DNA from: RGIG3178 sp964533965
GTDB lineage: Bacteria > Bacillota > Clostridia > Christensenellales > QAND01
DNA: 64,000 bases
NCBI GenBank assembly: GCA_964533965.1
Contig: CAZHNN010000001.1
Span: forward strand, 1 to 64,000
Direction of reading: 5' to 3'
Shown here: positions 53,717-62,494 of the stretch, piece after piece
How the letters are laid out: every line of letters begins with the position of its first letter
Position numbering within the stretch: the stretch's first letter is position 1
Made by a program: the position numbers and the translations under genes
The notes under the pieces: model-generated
What the model was told of the DNA's origin: nothing
Database searches by the model: none
What the model saw: only the letters and a program-made list of their open reading frames with translations

Positions 53717-54565
53717 ATGTCTGAGGTAAAACCTGAGGTGAAAAAAGTCTCCAAGAAATCGCTTTGGAAGGCGTGCTGGTTTTGGATGTTTTTCTCCAAC
53801 TCCTGCTACAACTACGAGCTTCTCATGGCAACGTCTTTCGCCGGAATGATAGCGTTCGCGCTAAAGGATCTCTACCCGAATGATAAAAAGAAGCTGGGAG
53901 AAGAGCTGGAAAAGCATACCGTCTTCTTCAACACTGAGCCAAAGCTTGGCAGCGTGATCCATGGCGTCGTCATCTCGATGGAAGAGCAGCGCGCCAACGG
54001 AGCCCCCGTCAGCGCCGACATGATCAACGGCGTGAAAACGGGTTTGATGGGCCCGTTTGCAGGCATTGGGGACACGCTTCAACAGGGCATCATCGTTCCC
54101 GTATTGCTTGCCGTCGCCCTGGATATGGCCAAGGGTGGGAACATCGTGGGCCCGATCTTCTATGTCATAGCGGCCGCCACCATCGTTTTGGGATATGGCT
54201 GTTTCATGTTCTTCTACGGCTACAGGTTAGGCACCAGAGCGATCGAGCGAATTCTTTCGCATGGCATGGCAAACAAAATCCTAAAGCTCGCCGGTGTATT
54301 GGGCTGTACGGTGCTGGGCGGTCTGGTCAGCAACTTCGTCAAAATTACGTCATCCGTGAAATGGAAGACGTCCGCGCTGAACTTCGTATTGCAAACTGAT
54401 TTTTTTGATAAGATCATGCCGGGTATGCTTTCGCTTACAGGCGCTTTGCTTGTATTCTGGATGGTCAAAAAGGGAGTCTCTCCCAATAAGATCATTCTGG
54501 GCCTGGTCGTCGTCGGTGCTGCGCTCAATCTGCTCGGAATACTTGGGCCCGTCCCTGCGAAGTAG
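53717..54565 (+). CDS. PTS mannose/fructose/sorbose family IID component
   Basis: A 282-residue membrane subunit. Conserved SVIHGVVISMEEQRANGAPV, GLMGPFAGIGDT and the GYRLGTRAI segment are seen. N-terminal Lys-rich tail, then the helix region FWMFFSNSCYNYELLMATSF. AAGGAGG precedes ATG 53717. It works with the IIC of the next gene and the IIB upstream. It is much more distant from the IID proteins at the left end of the window than those are from each other. Confidence 0.93.
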   Translation: MSEVKPEVKKVSKKSLWKACWFWMFFSNSCYNYELLMATSFAGMIAFALKDLYPNDKKKLGEELEKHTVFFNTEPKLGSVIHGVVISMEEQRANGAPVSADMINGVKTGLMGPFAGIGDTLQQGIIVPVLLAVALDMAKGGNIVGPIFYVIAAATIVLGYGCFMFFYGYRLGTRAIERILSHGMANKILKLAGVLGCTVLGGLVSNFVKITSSVKWKTSALNFVLQTDFFDKIMPGMLSLTGALLVFWMVKKGVSPNKIILGLVVVGAALNLLGILGPVPAK

Positions 54566-54583
54566 TTAAGGAGGTGTATGTAG

Positions 54584-55354
54584 ATGCCATTTATGACTGC
54601 ATTTGTACTTGCGTTTGTATATTATTTGGGAGCCAGCCCATGGATCTTCGGCGCCGGCTTTGTCACACTGAACAGACCTCTGATTATGGGTACCGTTGTG
54701 GGCCTTATCCTGGGCGATGTAAAAACAGGCATTGAAATGGGTTCGAAGATTCAGCTGATCTTCATGGGCTACATCTCCGCCGGTGGCTCGATGCCTTCAG
54801 ATATGCCGCTTGCGGGTGTTACCGGTACTGCACTGGGCATTATGCTTAAACCAACCTTGGGAGCCGGCGCTCTTGATGCGGGCCTGGCAGCGGGCGTCGC
54901 GCTCGGCATGGTGGGTTTGATCATACAAACGGGCAGAATGACATGGAATTCCTTCTATGCGCATGGAGCGATTAGAGCAGCCAAGGCCGGGAATCATCGG
55001 ATGGTGGCTATGTATCAGGTTGCTTTTCCACAAGCCACGCAGTGCGTTGTTCAAGTCATACCCGTTACGATGTTCTTTTTGGCCATGGGCTCCGCCAGCG
55101 TACTTACCGGAATCAACTCTGTGGTCAAAGTCGTACTTCCTCCTCTGCAGGTTATTGGGCAGCTGCTGCCCTGCCTTGGATTGGCGCTTAACCTGCGCGC
55201 GATCGGAAACAAATACACGATGCCATTCTTCTTCCTGGGCTTTTTGCTCAGCCAGTATCTGAAGCTTGACATCATCTCTATTGCTGCCATTGGCGGCGTC
55301 ATTGCGTATGTGCTGACATTCGGAAGGGAAGAAAACACTGCCCCGGTGGAATGA
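54584..55354 (+). CDS. PTS mannose/fructose/sorbose family IIC component
   Basis: A 256-residue membrane subunit with about seven helices; LNRPLIMGTVVGLILGD and VKTGIEMGSKIQLIFMG are typical of IIC. AAGGAGG lies before ATG 54584. Last gene of the operon; a strong terminator follows. The order IIB-(ADH)-IID-IIC reverses the more usual IIC-IID order. Confidence 0.93.
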   Translation: MPFMTAFVLAFVYYLGASPWIFGAGFVTLNRPLIMGTVVGLILGDVKTGIEMGSKIQLIFMGYISAGGSMPSDMPLAGVTGTALGIMLKPTLGAGALDAGLAAGVALGMVGLIIQTGRMTWNSFYAHGAIRAAKAGNHRMVAMYQVAFPQATQCVVQVIPVTMFFLAMGSASVLTGINSVVKVVLPPLQVIGQLLPCLGLALNLRAIGNKYTMPFFFLGFLLSQYLKLDIISIAAIGGVIAYVLTFGREENTAPVE

Positions 55355-55360
55355 TCAAGT

Positions 55361-55392
55361 CCGAAGGGGAGGCGAAGCCTCCCCTTCTTTGT
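55361..55392 (+). terminator. Terminator of the PTS operon
   Basis: GAAGGGGAGGC (55363-55373) pairs with GCCTCCCCTTC (55377-55387), then TTTG. Confidence 0.88.
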
Positions 55393-55516
55393 TGGTTATC
55401 CGATTGGAAGGGAGAGCGACAGGGCCGATCGCTCCTTTTTCGTTTTTGCGGCTTTTACGGTCTAAATGATGGCCAGGCTTTATATACAGCCGTTTTTTAA
55501 AGGTAAAAAATATCCG

Positions 55517-57949
55517 CTATATAGTCGAATTGATGATTAGATCAGATAGTTCCAGTTCAACTCTGTTCTTAAGGTTCAGCGATTGAACTTTGTATGTGTT
55601 TGTCTTTCTATTATAGTTGTGTGTTGGAAGTTCAACGATAAAAATACTTCCTTTTCCAAGTTCACTTCTGACGGTAATACTCCCGCCCAATACTTCGATA
55701 AGAGATTTTACCAGCGCAAGCCCGATACCACTGCCTTCGTTATCACGATTAAGAGAGGTATCCACCCGTACAAACCTGTCAAAAATGGTCTCTATCTTTT
55801 CAGATGAGATTCCCACTCCAGTATCTTTGACTATTAGGATTAAGTCCCCACGCTTACGAAATCTAACACTGACATATATGTTGCCGCCTTCCGGCGTATA
55901 TTTTATAGCGTTGGATAATAGATTCAGCAGAATCCGTTCCACTTTCTCAACATCTATTTGCATATATTTGCAGAATAATTGAGAGTCAAACGTTAATTCA
56001 ATCGATTTTGATTGTGCGTACATGCTGACAGATCCACAGATATTTCGAATATGATCAACTATATCGGCTTTTTCCAGCCGGGCTTCAAGATAACCACCTT
56101 CTGCACGGGATATGTCCAGAATATTGTTAATAATTCTTGATAGCCTAAGTGAGTTTTGCCATGCAACCTCAAGCATTCTACTGATGTTAATAGGGTCTGC
56201 AGAGGATAATTTAATCAACTCTATTTGCATCATAATAATGGCCAGAGGTGTTCTAAGCTCGTGAGAAAGGTTTGTAATAAAATCGGTGATAAGTTTATTC
56301 TTTTTTGTAAGTTCCTCTGTTGTCTGCCTTAACATGAACTCAATGTTTTTTTGAAGTGTAATGTCATGAGAAACCCCTATTACACCAACAATATTGCCCT
56401 TTGAATCCTTCCATGGTATTTTTGCAGACAAGAAAATACGATCTCCATATTTTGTTGGTACCAATTCTTCAAATGTTTCGGGCAATCCGGTTTCAATGAC
56501 CCGCTTATCGTTGTTGAGGATAAGCCTCGTCTTTTTCCTGCTTCCCATAAATTCAACATCGGTTTTACCAATCAATTGATTGATATCATGTCCAAATAAA
56601 TCCGCTGTTACAGAATTGCACAATACCATTCTGCTATGCAGATCTTTCATATAAATCGGGTTATTGGCACTTTCTATGATGTTTCTAAGCAAGGCTTCGC
56701 TTTGGCGCAGGGCCTCTTCCATTTGTTTTCTATCTGTGATATCCAAGCAGGAACCGTATAGCTTAATTGGCATATCGTTCTCATCATATATGACTTTCAC
56801 CCGCCCATGTATCCATATATAATTTCCGTTTTTCGATATGGTACGATGCTCATATTCATACATGGGCCGATGATTTCTAAAGCATTCTTCTCTTGCATCT
56901 TGCAGGTTATGAATGTCTTCCGGGTGTATTAGATCAAGGTTACGGGCTTCCATCTCTTCCGGGCTAACATTCTCCAATCCTCGCTTTTGTACCCACTTAT
57001 CAGAAAACGTAATTGTACCTGAAGAAAAATCTCTAATAAATGCACCGTCGCTTGCAGCATCAAGGATTTCAAAGTATTCTTTTTCTTTTTCCCTGAGCAA
57101 TTCGGTCTCACGCTGAAGAACCGCGTATTTTAATTCTTCCTGTTGTGATTGTAGTTCCGCCTGTCTGCGCTCTGTTATATCCTGTATAACACCTATTCCG
57201 CGTACGGGTTCTCCTGATTCATCATAGAAGATCTTTCTGGTTGCATGGATGTGACGCAGTTCACCGTTCGGCCGGACAATGCGGTACTCATACTCTGAAT
57301 CACTTTTTCCTCTTAATGATTCCGCAATAACGTCTGCTGCTTTTTGTCGGTCATCCGGATGCCTCATCGCCATTATGGTTTCGCTTGTGAGATTGAAGAA
57401 GTCCTTTTGAACACCGAAAATCCGATACGTTTCATCGGACCAAAAATAAGTATTCGTTCTGAAATCTCGTTCCCAGCTTCCGATATGTGCAACGCTCTGC
57501 GCTTCTTCAAGAAATTCCTTAATCCGTTTCAGCTCTATTTCTACAGGCTTAGAGCTGTCGTTGTACTGCCGAATAGACTGCTGTGTTGCTTGTAGTATTG
57601 AATAGCAAAGCCGCTCCAAGCGATTCAAATGCACAAAGTCGCAATAACCTTGCCTAATCAGTTCAACGACATTTTCTTCGCCAATAGATATGGATAAGCA
57701 GATTAAGGGAGCACTCGGGCAGCTGGACCTTACAAGTCTAGCTGCCTCTTCAAAAAAGAGGTTATTTCGATCCGATATGAGAATAACATCAAAATGATTT
57801 TGGAGGACAAGCTGGGGAAGCTCACTTTTATCCGAAGATACAACCAGTTGAGCAGGGTCCGTAAAGCCGTTGATAAGCGCTTCACGAAGGGGGCCAATAA
57901 TGGATATGTCTTCTGTGAATAACAGGATTGCTAACCCTCTTTTATCCAT
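55517..57949 (-). CDS. Multi-PAS sensor histidine kinase with degenerate receiver-like N-terminus
   Basis: An 810-residue cytoplasmic kinase with no membrane helix. Residues 1-130 look like a response-regulator receiver fold whose phospho-acceptor Asp position reads Ser (DVILISD) and whose late Lys is absent. Three PAS/PAC units follow (about 145-270, 285-415 and 425-550; for example RIFGVQ, and VIGVSHDITLQK). The histidine kinase core is intact: NLSHELRTP, the N box NLLSNAIKYT, DTGVGIS and GSGIGLAL. It has lower GC than the neighbours. No partner response regulator is next to it. Signal unknown. Confidence 0.9.
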   Translation of the reverse strand: MDKRGLAILLFTEDISIIGPLREALINGFTDPAQLVVSSDKSELPQLVLQNHFDVILISDRNNLFFEEAARLVRSSCPSAPLICLSISIGEENVVELIRQGYCDFVHLNRLERLCYSILQATQQSIRQYNDSSKPVEIELKRIKEFLEEAQSVAHIGSWERDFRTNTYFWSDETYRIFGVQKDFFNLTSETIMAMRHPDDRQKAADVIAESLRGKSDSEYEYRIVRPNGELRHIHATRKIFYDESGEPVRGIGVIQDITERRQAELQSQQEELKYAVLQRETELLREKEKEYFEILDAASDGAFIRDFSSGTITFSDKWVQKRGLENVSPEEMEARNLDLIHPEDIHNLQDAREECFRNHRPMYEYEHRTISKNGNYIWIHGRVKVIYDENDMPIKLYGSCLDITDRKQMEEALRQSEALLRNIIESANNPIYMKDLHSRMVLCNSVTADLFGHDINQLIGKTDVEFMGSRKKTRLILNNDKRVIETGLPETFEELVPTKYGDRIFLSAKIPWKDSKGNIVGVIGVSHDITLQKNIEFMLRQTTEELTKKNKLITDFITNLSHELRTPLAIIMMQIELIKLSSADPINISRMLEVAWQNSLRLSRIINNILDISRAEGGYLEARLEKADIVDHIRNICGSVSMYAQSKSIELTFDSQLFCKYMQIDVEKVERILLNLLSNAIKYTPEGGNIYVSVRFRKRGDLILIVKDTGVGISSEKIETIFDRFVRVDTSLNRDNEGSGIGLALVKSLIEVLGGSITVRSELGKGSIFIVELPTHNYNRKTNTYKVQSLNLKNRVELELSDLIINSTI

Positions 57950-58286
57950 CTGATACCAAACCTTTCAAACTCGTTCATTACATGTACGGCTGAGTGATAC
58001 ATAAATAACTTGGTTGTGGATAATACAGTAGCAACTTTATATTACTTTTTATCGTATTGATTCGTATATTAACAAATTGCAATGAGTCATTACCTATGAT
58101 TCTGTTGTTATAGATCAATTATTCATCTATAATCACAATAATTAAAATATTATATTCGTTATAATCGATCCATGTTTTCAATTCCATATTTCGACATCTT
58201 ATTGATATTATAACAAAGAGCATAGACAAATTCATCATATATGTTAAATAAATCAGGGTGACTTAAATCTAAAAGTATGTATCAAC
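57950..58286. other. AT-rich intergenic stretch
   Basis: No gene, RNA or repeat recognised; presumably it holds the promoter of the minus-strand kinase gene. Confidence 0.4.
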
Positions 58287-58344
58287 GGGATACCGCCCAC
58301 AGCAGGTCGGCTATAGACGAACTACCGATCTTTTGATTCTTAGT
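58287..58344 (+). repeat. tRNA-Arg-like repeat, copy 1
   Basis: GGGATACCG at the left and TTTTGATTCTTAGT at the right. The reverse complement reads ACTAAGAATCAAAAG and later GTTCG, as in the anticodon arm and T loop of tRNA-Arg (ACG), but no complete tRNA is formed. About 80% identical to 60717-60775, same orientation. Confidence 0.65.
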
Positions 58345-58543
58345 AAGTTTCCTCCCCTTTTGCGATGTTTTGGTGGATTGTTATAAATGCCTATATAAGA
58401 GAGTTTTTGCTCATCAGCATGTTGTATTGGTTAGCCATTTCTCATCTCTTAACGGGCCAAAGTATACTGCGATACAACGTACACATCCGTTTGAGGACCA
58501 AATAAAGTCTTCTGAGGCTATTCTTTTGAAGAGTTATATCTTC

Positions 58544-60439
58544 CTAATCTAGCCATTTAATAAAATCTTGCATGCCCTCGTAACTGCGCATTTTAATTCG
58601 AGAGATCTGATAAGGATTATTTTCACGTGTGGCTTTTGCAGATGGACCAAACATAAATGCCATACGATATTTACATTCTTTTAGTACTTCCAATAATATT
58701 TCCGAGTATGCGCCGTAAGGATAGCAAAAGACATCAAAATGGTACTTCTCCATCTTTTCAAAATCTTGTTCAATTTCTTCTTTTGAAAGTACAATAGCCG
58801 CTACTTTTCCATCGATATAACGATGGAGATTATATGAATGACTTTGAACTTCAATTAACGGATTGTCTATTAATCTTTGTATCAAGTCCATCCCCATATG
58901 TTGTATCTTATTTGGGTTATACACGGGAGACGTACCACTGATATATGAACCCACGACAAAAACAGTTGCTCGCATCTTGTAGCGTTCCAGAATGGGTAAT
59001 ACTTCATAGTAAAATGAAAGGTAACCATCATCAAAAGTAAGAAGGACGCTTTTATAAGGCAAGTCCAAATCTCCCTTTTGCCACGCATAAAATTCCGTAA
59101 GTGATAATGTACGGTAACCATTTTCGTGGAGATAGGCTAACTGTCGCTCAAGATCACCTGTTGCATCCGTATAATCACCATCAATATAAACAGTGTTTTT
59201 TATACTATCAGGAGCAAAGTTATGGTACCCAAACACAGCGATAGAATTTGCGTAATAGTGAGATGGATCGATGATGGACGACCACTTAGGTTTGATATAA
59301 GCATATCCGCTTAGCGGTCCAAAGACCTTCTTATCACCAATCTTATCATACGCTCGCACCTTAAAGTAGTAGGCTTTCCCTGACTTGAGCCCCTGGATAA
59401 AATAGCTCGTGCCGTAAATATCCTCTGGAAGTCTCTTGAAAGGTCCTTTACGAGATGTGCCCATTGAAAGTTCATACCCATCAGCCCCCGCGATGGCATT
59501 GTAGCTAATCAAGACGTAATTGTGGTCCTGTAACGAAGCCTTCGCCTTGAGTGCCGGCCATTTCGGTGTGACATACCTGTATCTGCTATAAAGCCCGAAT
59601 TTGTTTTTGGTATCGCTATTATCGTACGGTCTTATCTTGTAATAATAGGTTTTGCCGTAAGTAAGTCCAATATCCTGATAGGTATGCGCGGGAGCGCTAA
59701 TATCCGCGATCTTCGTATAGCCTCTCTTGCTAGAGGTGCTTCGATATACTTCATATCCATCTGCTTCTGCAATAACGTTCCAATTCAGGCTTGCGGTATG
59801 GTAATTAGTAATCTTTACCGAAAGTGAGGGTATAGACCAATTTGGCGTAATTGAATTACAATAAGAATATTTACCATATGACTTGGTAGAATCTGTTAAG
59901 CAAAATGCCACTGCTTTATAATAGTACTTTGTACCCGAGTCTAGATTGGTATCTAAATATGAGAGCGTCCCCGTAAGCGTTGCTATATGTTTATAGGACC
60001 CGTGGCTTGACTTTGCTCGCCAGAGTTCATAGCCGCTCGCGTAGGGAACGGGCTTCGTATTTATTTGAACTGTGGAGTGTCCTGTTACCTTCAATATTAA
60101 GGAGGGTGTGCCGATGGACGCGAAGTAGGCCTTCAGAGTCCTATTGCACGAAACCGCGAAGCAATAGGTAGCACTGTTCGATACCGTCTCGGATCCTTCC
60201 CCCCATTTAACAAAACGATAGCCTTTCTTTGGTATCGCCTTGATTATCGCCTGCTGTCCCAATAAGTACTGTCCTCCGCCAGATACCGTTCCATAACTGG
60301 AGGAGTTTTTTTGCGTGGTAATGATATACACAGCATTATTATCCATATTAATACTGTTTGCATGACCTATATCTGACGGAAGAATAAGCAACAGAGAAAA
60401 CATTAGCAGACAAATGATTATTTTATTTAGCTTTATCAT
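58544..60439 (-). CDS. Secreted polysaccharide deacetylase with FN3-like repeats
   Basis: A 631-residue exported protein: signal peptide 1-28, a bacterial InlB-like repeat (about 30-110, with FVKWGEGSE), FN3-like repeats of about 95 residues (about 112-385, with SGYELWRA, DGYEVYRST and DGYELSMGT cores), then a NodB-type deacetylase domain. Motifs LLTFDDGY (metal Asp), SHSYNLH (His pair) and CYPYGAYS are intact. The repeats match those of the amidase at 15.5 kb, and both proteins act on cell wall or exopolysaccharide. GC is lower than in most of the window. The gene lies between two imperfect direct repeats (58287 and 60717). Start is ATG 60439. Confidence 0.9.
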   Translation of the reverse strand: MIKLNKIIICLLMFSLLLILPSDIGHANSINMDNNAVYIITTQKNSSSYGTVSGGGQYLLGQQAIIKAIPKKGYRFVKWGEGSETVSNSATYCFAVSCNRTLKAYFASIGTPSLILKVTGHSTVQINTKPVPYASGYELWRAKSSHGSYKHIATLTGTLSYLDTNLDSGTKYYYKAVAFCLTDSTKSYGKYSYCNSITPNWSIPSLSVKITNYHTASLNWNVIAEADGYEVYRSTSSKRGYTKIADISAPAHTYQDIGLTYGKTYYYKIRPYDNSDTKNKFGLYSRYRYVTPKWPALKAKASLQDHNYVLISYNAIAGADGYELSMGTSRKGPFKRLPEDIYGTSYFIQGLKSGKAYYFKVRAYDKIGDKKVFGPLSGYAYIKPKWSSIIDPSHYYANSIAVFGYHNFAPDSIKNTVYIDGDYTDATGDLERQLAYLHENGYRTLSLTEFYAWQKGDLDLPYKSVLLTFDDGYLSFYYEVLPILERYKMRATVFVVGSYISGTSPVYNPNKIQHMGMDLIQRLIDNPLIEVQSHSYNLHRYIDGKVAAIVLSKEEIEQDFEKMEKYHFDVFCYPYGAYSEILLEVLKECKYRMAFMFGPSAKATRENNPYQISRIKMRSYEGMQDFIKWLD

Positions 60440-60626
60440 ACCGTAATGCTCCTAAAAAACATCTACTGTGTCTGGAGTTGATTACCAATATTAGATTACA
60501 AAAATGTAGTTAAAAAATTTGCATTTATGTATATTTAAAATCACCGTATATTGTCGAATTTTATCTTTTATTTTTTGTAAATAGTATAGCTTTTTAAACA
60601 CCTTGAAATAGATATAAGAACTCGTT

Positions 60627-60655
60627 TCAATTGTTATCTAATTGAAATGAGCAGG
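60627..60655. repeat. Inverted repeat upstream of the deacetylase gene
   Basis: CTCGTTTCAATT and AATTGAAATGAG around a 7-base loop (one mismatch). No T-run; perhaps an operator. The remainder of 60440-60716 is AT-rich without a gene, with an AAAAGC/GCTTTT hairpin at about 60673-60702. Confidence 0.5.
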
Positions 60656-60716
60656 CTCAACAAGCATACAGAAAAGCAAAGAACCTTTGTGAAGGGCTTT
60701 TCTTGGTATACCAGGA

Positions 60717-60775
60717 GGGATACCGTCCGCAGCGCGTCCGGCTAAAGACGAACCTTCGACCTTTTGATTCGTAGT
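60717..60775 (+). repeat. tRNA-Arg-like repeat, copy 2
   Basis: GGGATACCGTCCGCAGC at the left and CTTTTGATTCGTAGT at the right. The reverse complement CACTACGAATCAAAAGG resembles the anticodon arm (anticodon ACG) of tRNA-Arg, then GTTCG; no acceptor stem is present. Confidence 0.65.
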
Positions 60776-61077
60776 GCCGGATTCTAAAAAACATAAAGGT
60801 CCTTTGATGGAATCACGTCATATAATTAAAAATACACACTTTGTGTTTTGCCCGAACTTTCCGTAGAGTATCACAGAACGCCCCATATTTCATGTGGCAT
60901 GGGGTAGTAAATGGGGCAAAAAAGGGTTAAATTCTTCTGGAATTTTCGATTTTTCTATATAAGACTGATGATACGATTGGGGCATTTCTCTTTTATATCC
61001 TTCTTTTCATAATTGTTCCGACAATCGTTGTATGATATCCTATCTCTATCCAAAACGATGAATCACGGAGTATTGCT
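60776..61077. other. Upstream region of the glycerate kinase gene
   Basis: A hairpin of CCCCAT/ATGGGG repeats lies at 60881-60918. ATTGTTCCGACAAT (61012-61025) is an inverted repeat, followed by TATGAT (61031-61036), a possible -10 box; together they could be a repressor-controlled promoter. Confidence 0.4.
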
Positions 61078-62484
61078 ATGGCAGATGTGATCAAAAACAA
61101 AGGGCAGATATTATCCCATGGAGCTGCGGAAGGCAAACGGCTCGTTCTTGAATTAACCGAACGCACGCTGGACAGGCTCAATTCCTATCACCGGATCAAA
61201 AGCCTGATGCGCCTCGAGGGGGACACGCTGCACATCGGCACAAAGAGCTGGGATCTTTCCCAAAAGCGGCACATCTATCTTGTGGGCGCGGGTAAAGCTT
61301 GCAACCACATGGCCAAGGCTGTGGATGAGGTCCTGGGAGATAGGCTGACCGATGGCATCGTGATCGTGAAGATACTCGAGGACACGGACACATACAACCG
61401 GACGAGGGTGGTCGTCGGCGGGCATCCCATACCAAACGAAGACGGATACAAAGCGAGCCTCGAGATTTTGAAACTCGTGGACAATGCGGGACCGGACGAC
61501 CTGTTCATCGGAGTCATCAGCGGAGGAAGCTCGGCGCTGATGAGCTGCCCCATCGAAGGGTTGACGCTTGAGGAAGAGATGGAGACGACCGACATCGCGC
61601 TCAAAGCCGGCATGAACATTCTTGAATTGAACGCCATACGCCGGCATATTTCGCAGACCAACGGCGGCATGCTCGCCAAACGCATCGCAGCAAGGGGAGC
61701 GGAGTTGATCGGTTTTGGCATATCGGATCTGGTGGGGATGAGTCCTACTTCGGATATCCGCATCCCAAGTACCAATTACAACGGCACGCCGATGGGACCC
61801 GATTTTACCACTTTGGATGAAGCCAGACGTGTGATACGCGCCTATGACCTCGTGGACCTGCTGCCCCAAAAGGTCGTGGAATACCTGATGAACTGCGGGG
61901 AAGAAGGAGAGACCCCCAAGGCCTTTCCTAACAACACTTATTTTTACATCAACACCCTGCCTGATTCCTGCATTTACGCAAAAGAGATCGCGGAGGAGAT
62001 GGGGTTGAACGCAGTCATCCTGACCTCGTTTCTCGAGGGCGAGAGCAAGGAAGTCGGACGGTTCATGGCGGCGCTTGCTCGGCAGATCCAGACCTACGGC
62101 ACGCCTGTAAAGCCGCCCTGTGTCATCCTGTCCAGCGGCGAGGTCACCACGAAAATCACGGACAACAGCACGATCAAAGGACACGGCGGACCGTCTCAGG
62201 AACTGACCGCAAGCTTTGCGATAGCGGCCGCCCAAACCAAAGGCGCCTGCATGCTATCAATCGATTCGGAGGGAACGGACGGCACAACGCCGGTTGCCGG
62301 CGCAATCACTGATTCGCTAACTTCCAAAAGGGCAAAAGAAGCCGGCATCGATCTGGACGAGGCATTGAAAGGCCATGCCACGTATGAGGCGCTCTCAGCA
62401 CTCGGCGATATCGTCATGACAGGCAATACGGGAACCAACCTGTGCGATTTCAATGTGATGTACATACCGGAGTATCAAAAATAG
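61078..62484 (+). CDS. Glycerate 2-kinase (GK-II, MOFRL family)
   Basis: A 468-residue kinase that turns D-glycerate into 2-phosphoglycerate. The N-terminal domain holds YLVGAGKACNHMAKA and GGHPIPNEDGY, with SGGSSALMSCP; the C-terminal MOFRL part holds LSSGEVTTKI, GHGGPSQELT and IDSEGTDGTT. Slightly longer than typical (about 420-450). ACGGAG precedes ATG 61078. It is followed after 10 bases by an enolase-like gene, which by family would use the product. Confidence 0.9.
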   Translation: MADVIKNKGQILSHGAAEGKRLVLELTERTLDRLNSYHRIKSLMRLEGDTLHIGTKSWDLSQKRHIYLVGAGKACNHMAKAVDEVLGDRLTDGIVIVKILEDTDTYNRTRVVVGGHPIPNEDGYKASLEILKLVDNAGPDDLFIGVISGGSSALMSCPIEGLTLEEEMETTDIALKAGMNILELNAIRRHISQTNGGMLAKRIAARGAELIGFGISDLVGMSPTSDIRIPSTNYNGTPMGPDFTTLDEARRVIRAYDLVDLLPQKVVEYLMNCGEEGETPKAFPNNTYFYINTLPDSCIYAKEIAEEMGLNAVILTSFLEGESKEVGRFMAALARQIQTYGTPVKPPCVILSSGEVTTKITDNSTIKGHGGPSQELTASFAIAAAQTKGACMLSIDSEGTDGTTPVAGAITDSLTSKRAKEAGIDLDEALKGHATYEALSALGDIVMTGNTGTNLCDFNVMYIPEYQK

Positions 62485-62494
62485 GAGGCACATG

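Noticed and set aside
58287..60775. Complete tRNA-Arg genes at the two repeats
   Set aside because: Only an anticodon-arm and GTTCG-like part is present; no acceptor stem, D arm or proper T arm can be formed.
61153..62235. A 360-codon minus-strand ORF opposite glycerate kinase
   Set aside because: Shadow frame with no binding site; the kinase motifs are complete on the plus strand.
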